64,000 nt of DNA from Ceratotherium simum simum. Its lineage: Eukaryota; Chordata; Mammalia; Perissodactyla; Rhinocerotidae. A model generated the notes under the pieces. It saw nothing but the letters and a program-made list of their open reading frames with translations, did no database searches and had not been told where the DNA came from. The stretch lies in contig NW_004454193.1 in the NCBI RefSeq assembly GCF_000283155.1, forward strand, positions 11,978,292 through 12,042,291, in the 5' to 3' direction. This document shows positions 1 to 10,178 of this stretch, one piece after another (the first letter of the stretch is position 1; every line of letters begins with the position of its first letter). The position numbers were made by a program, and so were the translations under genes.

Positions 1-739
1 GTTAGCCGTCATAGTGGTCTATACAGTGATGAGTAGACGTGGTGGTAGTGGTCTTAAATGAGTTAGCATTTCTTCCTGTTAGCACCATTCTATTGATGGC
101 TTTATCAAGCTGACAGATGACCATGATTTACCTCAAGAGTCACTTTCTTTTTTTGAAACACATTACATTGGAGGACAAAAAGAGGGCCTCTTCTTTGAGG
201 GCACAGAATTGAACCCACATTTCCCATAGAAGGAAGACAAGTGCTTAGTTAGGTACAATCAACACGAAAAAGATAAAATCAGTTCTTTGTATGGTATTGC
301 CATGAATCTACATACACATTTTTTAAATGCATTCAAATATTTTGCATTTCACAATGAAGTCTTTTTAATTTTGCTATTCATTTTTTCATGTTTCATTATG
401 TCATTTTTAATTAATGTCTCTCTTTTATTTTCCCATGGTCTTATTTTTTATGGCAAAATTGCCTTACAGTCAATTAGTTATGTGGCGAAAAATGTTTGCT
501 GGTGAAAATGCTTGTGGCAAAGAAGCTTGATGCAAAACTACCAGACATGATCTTGGAACCATGCAGAAAAAGCAGTGAGCATTTCTTGAAGAAACTGTAA
601 GGTGAACTGACAACTTGCAGATGCCCGGGGCTAAAGATTATGGATGAGACATCCAATAGACTGCACAAGGCACAAAAGGAAAACTTGAAGAATTCTTTGG
701 GATATTAGGACGTTCAAAAGCACCCATGTATGAGGAATC
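1..739. other. Single-copy non-coding DNA
   Basis: AT-rich sequence with no repeat family I recognise. Open frames here are under 75 codons. The one at 287-505 is rich in Phe/Leu/Ile, as expected from translating T-rich DNA, and has no recognisable domain. No promoter, splice or RNA signal stands out. Confidence 0.6.
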
Positions 740-1025
740 CCTGAGAAGTCCCTAAGCTGTCACCTTGGTCCCATCTCTAAGCTTGAAACAAGCCCAGCTA
801 AGTGTTAAAGGAAAACTCTAGCACAGAGCCCAACTTCACACACTGGGAGAGAAATTTTTTGTTTGTTATTTGATTCCTCACCTTCGAGGAAATCCCTGTC
901 AATATACTCACTGAACACTAGCTAAAGGACAGAGAATTCAGTGACCACACGTGACAGAGTATAGTCTTTGCAAAAATAGTTTGGGAAAATCACTAAGTGC
1001 ATCGACTACTACAGCTTTCAACAAT
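740..1025 (+). mobile_element. Possible L1 5'-region relic
   Basis: The stretch reads like ancient L1 5'-UTR or early internal sequence (a 'ctgggagagaaattttttgttt' type block, then 'cagaattcagtgaccacac') and lies directly upstream of a clear L1 ORF2 piece in the same orientation. Similarity is weak and recalled from memory, so it may be part of the downstream element or unrelated single-copy DNA. Confidence 0.3.
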
Positions 1026-1462
1026 AAAAATACCAGGAGTTGATTTTTTGAAAAGATAAAGAAAATTCACAAACTCTTAACTAGACTAAACAAAAAGACA
1101 GATAAATAAAATCAGAAATGAAAGAGGAGACATTACAGCAGAGGCCTCAGAAATAGAAATGATCATAGGGACTGTTATGAACAATTATATGCCAACCAAC
1201 TGGATAAAGTAGAAGAAATAGAAAAATTTCTGGAAACATACAACCTACCAAAATTGAATCAGGAAGAAACAGAGAGCTGGAATATACCAATAACAAATAA
1301 GATTAAATCAGTAATTAAAAATTTGCAAACCAAGAAAATCCCAGGACCAGATGGCTTCATGGGTGAATTCTACCAAACACTGAAAGGAAAATTAATACCA
1401 ATTTTTCATAAACTTTCCCCAAAAATACGAGAAGAGGGAACACTTCCAAACTCAAACAGATG
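1026..1462 (+). mobile_element. L1 ORF2 fragment (endonuclease-RT linker and start of RT)
   Basis: This is a piece of L1 (LINE-1) ORF2, which encodes the endonuclease and reverse transcriptase that copy L1 RNA into the genome. The DNA matches the classic stretch beginning 'gattttttgaaaagataaa'. The frame at 1254-1463 translates to L1 ORF2 signatures: PGPDGF near residue 31, then GEFYQT and EGTLPNS, i.e. the region entering the RT domain. The catalytic FADD segment is absent. The ATG at 1254 is not a biological start. The open frame ends at 1463, exactly where the sequence jumps to the far 3' end of ORF2, so the copy is internally deleted and dead. Confidence 0.92.
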
Positions 1463-1565
1463 ATTATGTCAATGTCCTTTGCAGCATTACTCATATTACC
1501 CAAAAGTGAAAACAACCCAGGTGTCCATCAACAAACAAATGGAAAAACAAAATTTGGTATATCTA
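1463..1565 (+). mobile_element. L1 ORF2 3' segment, left half of a split element
   Basis: The text of the L1 ORF2 C-terminal region ('acaacccaggtgtccatcaac') follows the RT-linker piece without the intervening 2 kb or so, giving a deletion junction near 1463. The segment is cut at 1561-1565 by an MLT1 LTR and resumes at 1938, with the pentamer atcta on both sides. Confidence 0.88.
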
Positions 1566-1937
1566 CTACTATAGATTGTTCAGGTTGCTAGAACAGAAAT
1601 GCCATAGACTAGGAGGCTTGAAGAACAAATATTTATATCTCATTGTCTTGGAGACTGGGGAGTCCAAGATCAAAGTTCCAGCAGATTCCACGTCTGGTGC
1701 AAGCCTAGGTCATAGACCGCTGTCATCTAACTATGTCCTCATGTGGTAGAAAGCAGAGAAAGGAAGCAGCTGTCTCATGACTCCTATGAGGACACTAATC
1801 CCATTCATGAGGGCTCCACCCTTATGACCACATCTAATCCTAATTACCTCCCAAAGGCCCCACTTCCTAATATGAACACATGGGGAATAGGGTTTCAACA
1901 TGTGAATTTTAGGGGACACAGACATTCAATTCATAAG
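1566..1937 (-). mobile_element. MLT1-type MaLR solo LTR inserted in L1
   Basis: This is the reverse complement of an ERVL-MaLR LTR of MLT1 type. Recognisable blocks are the 'ggaggcttgaagaac' polyA-side region, 'gtcctcatgtgg', 'gaggacactaatccca', 'aattacctcccaaaggccc' and the terminal 'gggacacagacattca'. It is flanked by the 5-bp direct repeat atcta (1561-1565 and 1938-1942), the duplication size of ERVL-class integration. The flanking L1 reads continuously once the LTR is removed. No internal retroviral sequence is present, so this is a solo LTR. Subfamily is not resolved. Confidence 0.85.
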
Positions 1938-2335
1938 ATCTATACAATGAAATATTATTCAGCCATAAAAAGGAATGAAGTCCTGGTACATGCTACAACA
2001 TGGATGAAATTTGAAAACATTATAAGTGAAATAAGCCAGGCATAAGGACAAATATTGTATGTTTCCAGTTATATGAAATATCTAGAATTAGACAAATTTA
2101 TAGAGACAGAAAGTAGATTAGTGGTTACTGAGGATTGACGGGAAGGAAAAATGAAAAGTCATTGCTTAATAGTTACAGAGTTTCTGTTTGGGGTGATGAA
2201 AATATTTTGGAATAGATAGGCGATACTTGTATAACATTGTGAATGTGATTAACGCCACTGAATTGCACAGCTAAAATGACAAATTTTATCTTACATGTAT
2301 TTTACCACAATAAGATTATTTTTAAAAAACCCAAG
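1938..2335 (+). mobile_element. L1 ORF2 3' end and 3' UTR, right half
   Basis: Continuation of the split L1. 'gaaatattattcagcc' opens the block, followed by the 'gaaaacattataagtgaaataagcc' class sequence, an 'agacagaaagtagattag' block, and a 3' UTR ending in an AT-rich tail near 2330. The open frame 1743-2045 runs across the LTR/L1 boundary and is a chance fusion, not a gene. Confidence 0.9.
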
Positions 2336-2365
2336 GCGTAATTAAAATGTTTCATAAATCAATGG

Positions 2366-2432
2366 AGGGAATGGTTGCACACATTGTGAATGTTTTATAT
2401 TATGTGAATTGCATCTCAATTTAAAAAATTTA
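2366..2432 (+). mobile_element. Short L1 3'-tail fragment
   Basis: A second L1 3'-end motif ('tggttgcacacattgtgaatg', then 'tgaattgcatctcaattt') ends in an A-rich run. It lies about 30 bp beyond the first L1 tail, so it is either a separate 5'-truncated insertion or a local duplication of the 3' UTR. Confidence 0.6.
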
Positions 2433-3484
2433 TTAGTACTCCATAAAAAAATACTCATATGACCTGTGAAACCTAAGGAATGACAACTCAAAAGGGCATT
2501 TTTTTAGCTTTGACTGTAGGAGGTGAGCTCTGCCTCCATTGAGACTTACGAAGTCTAAAATTTTACAAAGATAAAATAGATTCGAATTGTTGAATAGTCA
2601 ACAAATGGCAAATACTCACTACAGCATTTCTCTGTGTCATAAAGGGAAGAAAAAAAAATTTTTAAAAATCTATTATTCACTGAAAATTACTTATAGGTCA
2701 GTCCCTATGATATAAAATTTAGGCACGTTATCAAAGAAACTCTACAGTGTAGGTATTATCATATCCATTTTATAGATGAAGAGTCTGAGACATAAAGAAA
2801 TTGTCTGTCTAAAGTCACAAATCTCATAAGTGAGGGAGTTGGTATTTCTTCAAAATCAGTGTTCCATCCTTTATAGTACTGGTTCCCTGAAAGAGTAGAT
2901 TCCTCAGGTAAAGAATCCAGTCTTTGAAATATTCCTCTCATCTTCCGAAAGACCAAAGACCAGCTCGACCAAAAGAACATTTTTGGCAGGAAAGTGTGGC
3001 TCTGATGATGTGTGTTTTCACCTTTGTTTTGAAGGCAAGATTGGTCACATATAGCAGAGTTTTTTATCAAAGTTAAGTAAGCTGTGATTGAAGGGAAAGA
3101 AGCAGTTCACTGTCAACACTTGGATTTAACTCTATTTCTCTCCTTAACTATATTATTGACTATAATACTGAGTTTGTATATTTATAAGTACTGAGTAGTT
3201 GTCTCTCTTTCTGCAAGGGATTTTGTGGCAAAGATTTGAAAATGCCTTTCCCATTATTCTGTTCTTCCCAGGCTGACTATCTTTTCTTGCTTATTTCCTC
3301 ATGAAGAAAAATTCTTCGTTCCTAATAAAAACAGACAAAATTGTAAAACCATTATATAGCTTTTCTCTATCAAATAACATTTAGCATCTGGCCTCCAGCA
3401 AATATGACAGGGGGATGAAATAAATATTAGTGACTCTAGTCAAAAATCTCAGACTTATTCTATACTGCTGTTTTTCTCTCACTT
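2433..3484. other. Single-copy DNA containing one MIR
   Basis: Apart from the MIR at 2685-2880 I recognise nothing. The reverse-strand open frame 2759-3070 (103 codons) overlaps the MIR and has no domain signature. Confidence 0.5.
2685..2880 (-). mobile_element. MIR SINE
   Basis: Reverse-oriented MIR core: 'gtaggtattatcat..ccattttatagatgaag' followed by 'gagacataaagaaattg' and 'aaagtcacaaatctcataagtg'. MIR is an ancient tRNA-derived SINE mobilised by L2. The copy is heavily diverged. Confidence 0.75.
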
Positions 3485-4040
3485 TCAATGTTCAGTCTGT
3501 TACAAATGGTGTCACATCTGCCTTCAAAATATATCCAGATTTTGACCACTTTTCATTACCCCAACTGCCACCAGTCTGGTTCAAGCCACCATCATCTCCT
3601 GCCTGAATTATTGTAAGAGCCTCCTACCTGATTTCTCCCTTTCTGTCTTTGTCTCCCTGAAGTGCACTCTGAACATAGCAGCCAGAGTAATCCCGTTAAA
3701 CCACAAGAAATATTGTGCCAGTTCTCTGCTCAAGCTCTTCAATGACCTTTCCTCTCAGAATAAAAGACAAAATCCTTGCTCTGACTTACAAAGTCTTACT
3801 GCTTTACATACCCTGTTATCTGTGACCTCTTCTCCTCCTGGAGTTATTCTCCTAGCTCCAGCCATGTTGGCTACCACGTTCCAACCTAGCATACTCACAG
3901 CTCAGGGCTTTGGCACTTTCCCTTTCCTCTTTTCAGAATGCTCTTCCCCTGATATGCTTACCTGGCTCCCTCATTTCTTTCAGTGATTCACTCAAAAGTT
4001 ATCGTCTCTTGCAATTTCATTGAAGGTTTCTGTTCCTAGC
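3485..4040 (+). mobile_element. L2 LINE, upstream segment
   Basis: L2 3'-region text in order: 'catcatctcctgcctgaattattg', 'agcctcctacctga', 'acatagcagccagagtaatc', 'tcaatgacctttcc', 'agggctttggcac', 'gaatgctcttcccc'. The element is interrupted by a MER53-like element from about 4041 and resumes near 4694. Confidence 0.88.
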
Positions 4041-4073
4041 AAGGTTTCCAGATTTAGAAAATAAAAACAGGAT

Positions 4074-4289
4074 GGGGCCGGCCCTGTGGCTTAGCGGTTA
4101 AGTGCATGCTCTCTGATGCTGGCGGCCCGGGTTCGGATCCCGGGCACACACTGGCGCACCGCTTCTCCGGCCACGCTGAGGCTGCATCCCACATACGGCA
4201 ACTAGAAGGCTGTGCAACTATGACATACAACTATCTATTGGGGCTTTGGGGGGAAAATAAATAAATAAATCTTTAAAAAAAAAAAAAAA
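4074..4289 (+). mobile_element. ERE SINE, copy 1
   Basis: Equine-type tRNA-derived SINE. The RNA polymerase III A box TGGCTTAGCGG lies at 4087-4097 and the B box GGTTCGGATCC at 4130-4140, the tRNA-like head. The body ends 'tattggggctttgggg' and an A/T-rich tail follows. The 11-bp target duplication aaaaacaggat (4063-4073 and 4290-4300) is perfect, so the insertion is comparatively young. It sits in the left arm of the MER53-like palindrome. Confidence 0.96.
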
Positions 4290-4417
4290 AAAAACAGGAT
4301 GCACAGTTAAGTTTTAATTTCAGGAGAGCAATGAATGATGTTTTGGTATAAGTATGCCCCAACATTGCATGGGAAATATTGCATAAGACATACTTACACT
4401 TTAAAAAATGTGGTGTT

Positions 4418-4634
4418 GGGCCGGCCCCGTGGCTTAGCGGTTAAGTGCACGCACTCCGCTGCTGGCGGCCCGGGTTTGGATCCCGGGCGCCAACGGACGA
4501 ACAGCTTCTCTGGCCATGCTGAGGCCACGTCCCACATGCAGCAACTAGAAAGATGTGCAGCTGTCACATACAACTATCAACTGGGGCTTTCGGGGAAAAA
4601 AAATAAAGAAATAAAATTATAAAAAAAAAAATAA
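4418..4634 (+). mobile_element. ERE SINE, copy 2
   Basis: Same subtype and orientation as the copy 128 bp upstream. A box TGGCTTAGCGG at 4430-4440; B box GGTTTGGATCC at 4473-4483, with one change from the upstream copy. An A-rich tail ends near 4634. The 8-bp direct repeat gtggtgtt (4410-4417 and 4635-4642) flanks it. It lies in the right arm of the palindromic element. The forward open frame at 4335-4622 is a translation of this SINE. Confidence 0.96.
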
Positions 4635-4693
4635 GTGGTGTTTATTGGAAACTCAGATTTGATTGTCATCTTGTATTTTGTCTGGCCCTACCC

Positions 4694-4920
4694 TCAAATT
4701 TCATGTTGCCCTTCCTTGCTTTATATTTTCTTCTTAATCCTTATTGCTAACACACTATACATTTTACATATTTATATTATTTATCATTTGTCTCCCCTCT
4801 AGAATGGAATGTTTTTGAGAGCGGGATTTTAGCTGATTTCTTTACTACTGTGTCGCCGGGGCCTAGCACAGTGCCTGCTCATAGTTGACTTGACAAGTAT
4901 TTACTGAATTAATGAACGTT
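4694..4920 (+). mobile_element. L2 LINE, 3' end
   Basis: L2 resumes after the nested insertions: 'catttgtctcccctctagaatgg', 'gcctagcacagtgcctg' and the terminal 'gtatttactgaattaatgaa'. This is the conserved 3' end that L2 and MIR share for retrotransposition. Confidence 0.85.
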
Positions 4921-4939
4921 CAAAAGATTAAATGAATAT

Positions 4940-5085
4940 ATAAGATGTCCACTCTGTGCAAGGCACTAGATAAAGTATTTGGCGAACAGTATCACATTTT
5001 ATTCCTACAACTGCTTTTTGAGATAGAAACTATTATATTTCCGTTTTTAGACTTAGACTCTTGAGTTTCAGAGAGTGTAGTTTTT
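4940..5085 (-). mobile_element. MIR SINE
   Basis: 'tccactctgtgcaaggcacta' opens a reverse-strand MIR and 'gagtttcagagagtg' closes it. Strongly diverged. Confidence 0.65.
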
Positions 5086-5784
5086 TTTCCCACAAATTTA
5101 AATGACAAAGCTGAGACTCAAAATATATTATTTCTAATATTGGTTCCGTATTTTGTTTTTCTAATATGATATGACAATCATTCCTTTGCCAAATCTAGAA
5201 TGAAATTGACCTGAAGTGTTTAGTCTTTTTCTTTTGGAGGTAGATAATAAAGGATTCAAGGTATTTTCTTAAATAACTTATTGATATTTTGAGAAAATCA
5301 GCTGAGATTGGTAAATACATGGTTGTCGTCTAATAAATCCCTTTGTGTAGTTAAGTTTGCTAATAAAGAGTTCCAACAGCCTGATTTAAGAAAAAAGAAA
5401 GATTACAACTTAACACATTTTTAGAATGTATCTCAAACTAATTTTATAAACTTACTAGCTTTAGAAAATAACATCAATAGGATTTGTATTTCTAAATGAA
5501 ATCACTATTTAGTTTATAATTTAATGGGGAAAATTATAAGAAAATCTCTTGTTTCTTATGTAGATTTAATTTCATCTGAAAGCTCCAAATTCCAAATTTA
5601 ATGATTGGTTTTAAATTTTTAAAATGTATGGATTTAATTGAATAACAGAAGCAGAAATTTAAGTTAGGGCTATACTTGTAAATATTATGACATATAAACA
5701 AGAGCAAACATTGACTAATCTAAAAATATGCTCAAAAGCAAGGAGATCGTGTTATAAGGTGGAGAGAGGATGCATTTTGGGACT
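5086..5784. other. AT-rich single-copy DNA
   Basis: No recognisable repeat, gene or regulatory element. Open frames are short. Confidence 0.55.
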
Positions 5785-5912
5785 CTCTAAGCCAACTAAA
5801 GGTTCCATCATTTACCTGAATTATTGTATAAACCAACTAAGGCATCCATCTTTCACCTACATTAACGCAAATGTCTAGGCATTCCATCATTTTCCTGTAT
5901 TGTGGCCTTGGG
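5785..5912 (+). repeat. Degenerate tandem repeat, period about 41/38 bp, three copies
   Basis: The unit 'ccaactaaaggttccatc..' starts at 5792 and recurs at 5833 as 'ccaactaaggcatccatc..'. A third, more diverged unit carries 'aggcattccatcattttcctg'. The shared 'tcca' anchors lie at 5804, 5845 and 5883. Each unit also keeps a 'acctg/acctac/cctg' block about 11 bp downstream of the anchor. Confidence 0.55.
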
Positions 5913-7370
5913 TAAGATCTTTCATTCCATTATTAGAGAAGCCTTAAGAGGCATCATTTCTATAAGACCATTAACGAGGGACAGAAAATAAGAAAGGATA
6001 CAAGGAGTCTGATACTACGTTAATTCAGCGCAGTGTAAGAAAGAGTCTTATAAGCCAAATTGCCAAATTCAACTGAGAGGCTTCAAAATCTTCTGTGTGA
6101 TCAGGACCGCAGTTCGCTGAACACATTGAATACTTTTCCTGTGTATTGATGTGTGTGCAGGTGAAGCAGACAGGGTCAAAATTTTAAAATCTTAGTGCAT
6201 TATTGTCATTGTCACTTGTATGAAATCAGAGAAAGAGAGAGAGAGAAGTTAAATTTTCTCTTAATTTCTTGGTCATGCACTTAACTAATTTTGTACATTT
6301 TCTAATGAAAAATAAATATAGTTATAACTGTTCTCATAACTATGCAACACATTTAGAAAACTTTCAGCGCTGTCTTTCCATGTGTTACCAGCCAAAACAC
6401 ACACTCACATACATTCACACACATATGCATGTACATTGTTTAATTTTTTTTTGAAATGTAATTCGAGTGTTAACATGTAACTATGCTTGATTTATGACTA
6501 TTTGAAGCACCACTGACCAAAAAAAAAATCATTAAAAATATGAAAAAAGGCATGGATTTTGTACTATCTCTTCGAACAAAGAAGCAAGAGCTATTGTCCT
6601 AGCGCTTCTGAATGTACACAGAGCAACTCAATGACAGCATTCCCTACTATTTACCAAAAGACATATTGGCGGTTACAAGCTCTCTCCATATGGCCCAGAG
6701 TACATTCCCTTCACAGGCGTAACTCCTGTAACATATTATCAACAAGGGAAGGAAGTGGTTATATAGTCTATTCAAACCAAACCAAACAAGAGCAAAAGAA
6801 AATTTTAGTGACTCAAGAACCTCCCTAGAGTCTAAGGAACATATGAAGCAATCCCATATAAGGTACTGTGGGGTTAGGAGATTTGAATGTAAATTCTCTG
6901 CTAATCCACTATTCTACACTAATTATCTGGCATCTCTTAGACATTCAGAGCCACCTCCTGTCAACTGGGAGAGAAACCAGCCCTCTTTGGTCCCTCGCTG
7001 TCTTTTTTGCCATGTCTCCCACAATCTCTCAACATTTTTGAAAACTTTGCTCCAGCACAATGGTTTTTCCCTGTTTTTCTTAAGCATCTAAAAATGGTAT
7101 TAAAGCCATTCAATTCATTAAATATCTCCATATGGAGTTGCAGAAATAGATGACTCAAAAGTCTATAAATTACTCATGAATGATGAAGAAGCATTTCCTT
7201 GTTCCCTTCTCTTCTTTCCACAGTGTTGTTATTGATTTGGGAAATAAACAAGCAATCAAATATTTTAGATCATTGTTTTTATAAGGGTATATTTATTAAG
7301 CTATGAGAAAGAAAGGAAAAAAAAAACTATCAATGTAGTGCTTTATACCAGGAATAACTATCTTAAGAAA
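5913..7370. other. Single-copy DNA with short simple repeats
   Basis: Contains a (GA)n run at about 6232-6247 and CA-rich DNA at about 6400-6425. Open frames of up to 89 codons (6559-6828) have no domain. No repeat family recognised. Confidence 0.5.
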
Positions 7371-7970
7371 AAAAGTGAAACTTCAGTTTCAGCTCAACAT
7401 GTAAAGAATTTGGATGTCTTCACTCCCATCCTTAAAACAAGAAAACTTGGACAAGCTGAAATCCAATGACTTTTACCTACAAGACAACTGAAGTCGCAGG
7501 GCAAACTGCCACCCTGATACATGGAGGGATAGAATATCCAGAGAGATAGAGCCACTGAGATCTGCTTAACTGGAGCAGAAGTTGCTGGAGCCATACAACG
7601 GTAGGAGCACTGAAATGGTAATTTTGACCAATTGCTGGAGGCTGAATGTGGCCTAGGGTAATGGCAAGAACCTCCTGGGGACCACAGTTTTAGAAGGATC
7701 TCCACACTTCTGTGGATTTAATACAGGTAGAAATACTTATAGACACATGTGTATACCTGGGTTAGTATGTGCACATACCTTTTCTTGCTCTACTTGCTGA
7801 GAGAAACTAGAAGAAATCCCTGCTACTAAAGCATGACCTTTCTACCAATATACCAATACCCAATGGATTGTAAGGTTTTTCTTGTTTGGCAACAAGCACT
7901 ATTCCTGACTCTGTGTGTATATCACATACAGTTTGTTCTAGCCCTTTCAAATACTTTCCTTGGGTTTGAG
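7371..7970. mobile_element. Possible L1 5'-UTR-related DNA
   Basis: Moderately GC-rich text ('gaatttggatgtcttcactcc', 'ggcaagaacctcctgggg') lying next to a clearer L1 5'-UTR-like block. The orientation relative to that block is unclear. Called on context and partial resemblance only. Confidence 0.3.
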
Positions 7971-8365
7971 TAAAATCTCCACACACGTGTTCTGATCAGT
8001 TCCTGCTAAATTCTTGAGTGGGGCCCTCTGCAGATCTCCAGGGTTCTCTGTCTCTACAGGTCTCTTCTCTCTGGTACTCTATCCTGTACACACTCTAGCT
8101 GTTTTGGTCTCCCCAGTCCTTCAGCTCCTTCTCCTCAACTCAGAGAATCTTCTGGGCTTTGTGTGAGTTTCCCCTTACTGCATCACAGCCTAGAAACTCT
8201 CGCCAGGCATTAGGCTGGGGCAGTCTTAGGGCTTGCCTCATTTATTTTCTCTCTTTCAGGGGTCATAATCCTTCACTACTTGTTGCCCTTGTGTTGAAAA
8301 ATCACTGCTTTATATATTTTATCTGTTAACTTGATTGTTATCAAATATAATATTCTAGAAAAAGC
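7971..8365 (-). mobile_element. L1 5'-UTR fragment, reverse orientation
   Basis: The reverse complement reads like the 5' UTR of an ancient mammalian L1: 'gcctgatg'-type start, then on the plus strand 'gagaatcttctgggctttg', 'tgcatcacagcctagaaactc', 'agggcttgcctcatttatttt' and 'tttatatattttatctgtt'. It carries the internal promoter region, not ORFs, and is isolated from any L1 coding part. Confidence 0.6.
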
Positions 8366-9170
8366 CCCAATATTTTAAAAATTAGTTTTGTTGCTAAGGA
8401 TCACCTGACATCTAAAATGACTTTTTTGAATTTACTCATATTTTTTTTCTAAATAATAAGCATAATGCCTTACGTTAATGAGTTAACTTGCTTACAAGGC
8501 ACCAGGCACAGGATAAATGAAAACATAATAAATGCAAAGAAAAGCATCCCTTTTTAGAGTTTTTTGTCCTTCTGTGTTTCACCTACCCAGAGGTGTTAGC
8601 AACATCTTAAGAACAACATGTTCTGGCAGGATGAGTAACTTATTCATCGGGGTCCAACCTCTGAAAGAATCCTGTCATAATAAAGATACAGCAAAAGTAA
8701 AACCTCCATTGTCCTTTCTCCGCCTTGAAACTTTCTGTCCTGAAGTGGCTCAGGACTGAATTTTGAGCAGCCTTTATGGGCACGTCCAATTTAATAGGTA
8801 AGTAGTAGGAGACGTAATGATATCTTTATCAAATGATTTTAACGGTAATATCCAATAATATCTAACTGGTTCCATCTGAACAAGTAGGAAACAAAAACGC
8901 AGTAAAAAACTGTGTTCCAGGCCTGTTATCTACCTGATTTCAGTCCATTTTCAGCGTCTTCATGAGACTTCAGTTCGGAGGCCTCGTCAAGGGTCATGTT
9001 CCCTAAAGGGAGGTTGGAAGCAGATTACCAAGTGTAACTTTTATCTACTGGGTCTCGCTGTTTCGCAGTGAGAGACAATGACCTCTTACAGAAGGAGTTC
9101 TTTAATGCCTCTGTGCAACAGTGAGTGTTACACTTTTCTCCTTGTCTTTTTCTTCCCCCTTGAGATTTTA
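8366..9170. other. Single-copy DNA, nothing recognised
   Basis: No repeat family seen. The open frame 8532-8759 (75 codons) has no domain. Composition becomes less AT-rich from about 8900 toward the neighbouring candidate conserved block. Confidence 0.5.
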
Positions 9171-9770
9171 TGATGTAATTTGCTTAATATTTGGCAGTAG
9201 AGGCAGGAGCAGAACTCAGCCCCAATTCCAGTTTCCAGGCTTTGTCTTTGATGGTTTCTGACAGCTCATAAATGGGTTTGGTGTTAAGACTCTCCTTAAA
9301 GGCTTTTTTTAAAAAAAAGGAGCAATTGTGGATGTATGATGAATTCTTATTACTGTGACTTCCTTTTTCTCCGATGTGTTGTACACTCATGCAGTCAACA
9401 GTAAAATGTATAAGTGCACATAAATGATCCCTGTATTGTGAAAATTGCAGCAGACGGCAAGCAATTATGTGGGGGAGTACATTAGGTAATACTGTTTTGC
9501 TTAGTTTCAGAGCCTCGGCTTTATTCTGAGCGCTGAACTCAATTTCCATATTACTCAGAAGACATCGATCATTACTAGCCTAAGTAAATATTCGTTTTGA
9601 TTGTCTCAGCAGGCAATCTCAGCGGTCATATTTTAACTCCTCATGCAAGCAAAAGGAAAGCTTTGATAGATATTTTGGCTGGTCTCTGCCATTATCAATA
9701 TACCCAAGCAGGTGTAGAGTAATAATAGCGCGTGAGAAAAGGCCTTGTAAACACTAAATTGTATCACAAA
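9171..9770. other. Candidate conserved non-coding block
   Basis: No repeat is recognised. By hand count there are nine CpG dinucleotides between 9371 and 9735, against near absence in neighbouring old repeats. Homeodomain-like 'caattatg', the palindrome 'atcgat' and 'gcgctg' occur. The reverse-strand open frame 9184-9549 (121 codons) resembles no family I know and has no splice or Kozak support. I treat it as incidental. Confidence 0.3.
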
Positions 9771-10114
9771 AGTAATATACTGGGTTTATCTCATGTGATC
9801 ATTTGAAGAGTACATAGAAGTACAATTTTTATACCCTCATTAGGGGTTGGTGAACTAAAGCACAAAGAATGTGACATATGTCCACGTTCCCATGGCTACT
9901 AAGAAGTTCAACAGCAACTTCAACTCAGAAACCTGATGTGCTTAGCACAGCGATGATCCAAATATGAATTAGGTATTATTCATTCATTCAATCTCTCTCT
10001 CTTTGTTATCTCTGTCTCTCTCATTCTCTCTCTCTTTTTCTCTTGCTCTCACTCAACAGATGAAAAGAAAGCCACAAACAACATAACTACATAAAAAGCT
10101 TCTAACAATGTCTT
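9771..10114. other. Single-copy DNA with pyrimidine tract
   Basis: The stretch 9988-10055 is an imperfect (TC)n tract interrupted by 'tgttatc' and 'ttttt'. The rest is unremarkable. Confidence 0.6.
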
Positions 10115-10178
10115 TCATTTTTAATTTTTTGACGAATCTCCGTATTTTTTTCCATAGTGCCTGCACTATTTTACATTC
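10115..10178 (-). mobile_element. Inverted 5' segment of an L1 insertion
   Basis: The reverse complement matches L1 ORF2 3'-region text ('gcactatggaaaaaaatacg', 'cgtcaaaaaattaaaaat'). In a normal L1 this lies upstream of the adjacent plus-strand block, but here it is inverted, as expected for a 5' inversion produced by twin priming during integration. Confidence 0.8.

Larger units (their letters stand above)
4041..4693. mobile_element. MER53-like palindromic MITE, split by two EREs
   Basis: With the EREs removed, this is a roughly 200-bp non-autonomous DNA element with long imperfect terminal inverted repeats. The left arm starts 'ggtttccagatttag..ataaaaacaggat' and runs to 'ggtataagtatg'. 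The right arm mirrors it from 'catacttacact' to 'cttgtattttgtctggcc'. The centre is 'cattgcatgggaaatattgc'. The name MER53 is from memory. The palindrome is direct observation. Confidence 0.7.

Noticed and set aside
1743..2045. 100-codon open frame
   Set aside because: It begins in a reverse MLT1 LTR and ends in a forward L1, so it is a chance fusion across an insertion boundary.
4087..4140. tRNA-like A and B boxes
   Set aside because: They are the promoter of a SINE; there is no tRNA fold with an acceptor stem and anticodon. The same applies at 4430-4483 and, reversed, at 45890-45951.
4335..4622. 95-codon open frame
   Set aside because: Most of it is a translation of an ERE SINE.
9184..9549. 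121-codon reverse-strand open frame
   Set aside because: No domain, signal peptide, splice sites or homologue recognised. Its single-copy context suggests non-coding constraint at most.
9988..10055. Pyrimidine tract as a splice acceptor
   Set aside because: It is an imperfect TC microsatellite without an adjoining exon or coding frame.
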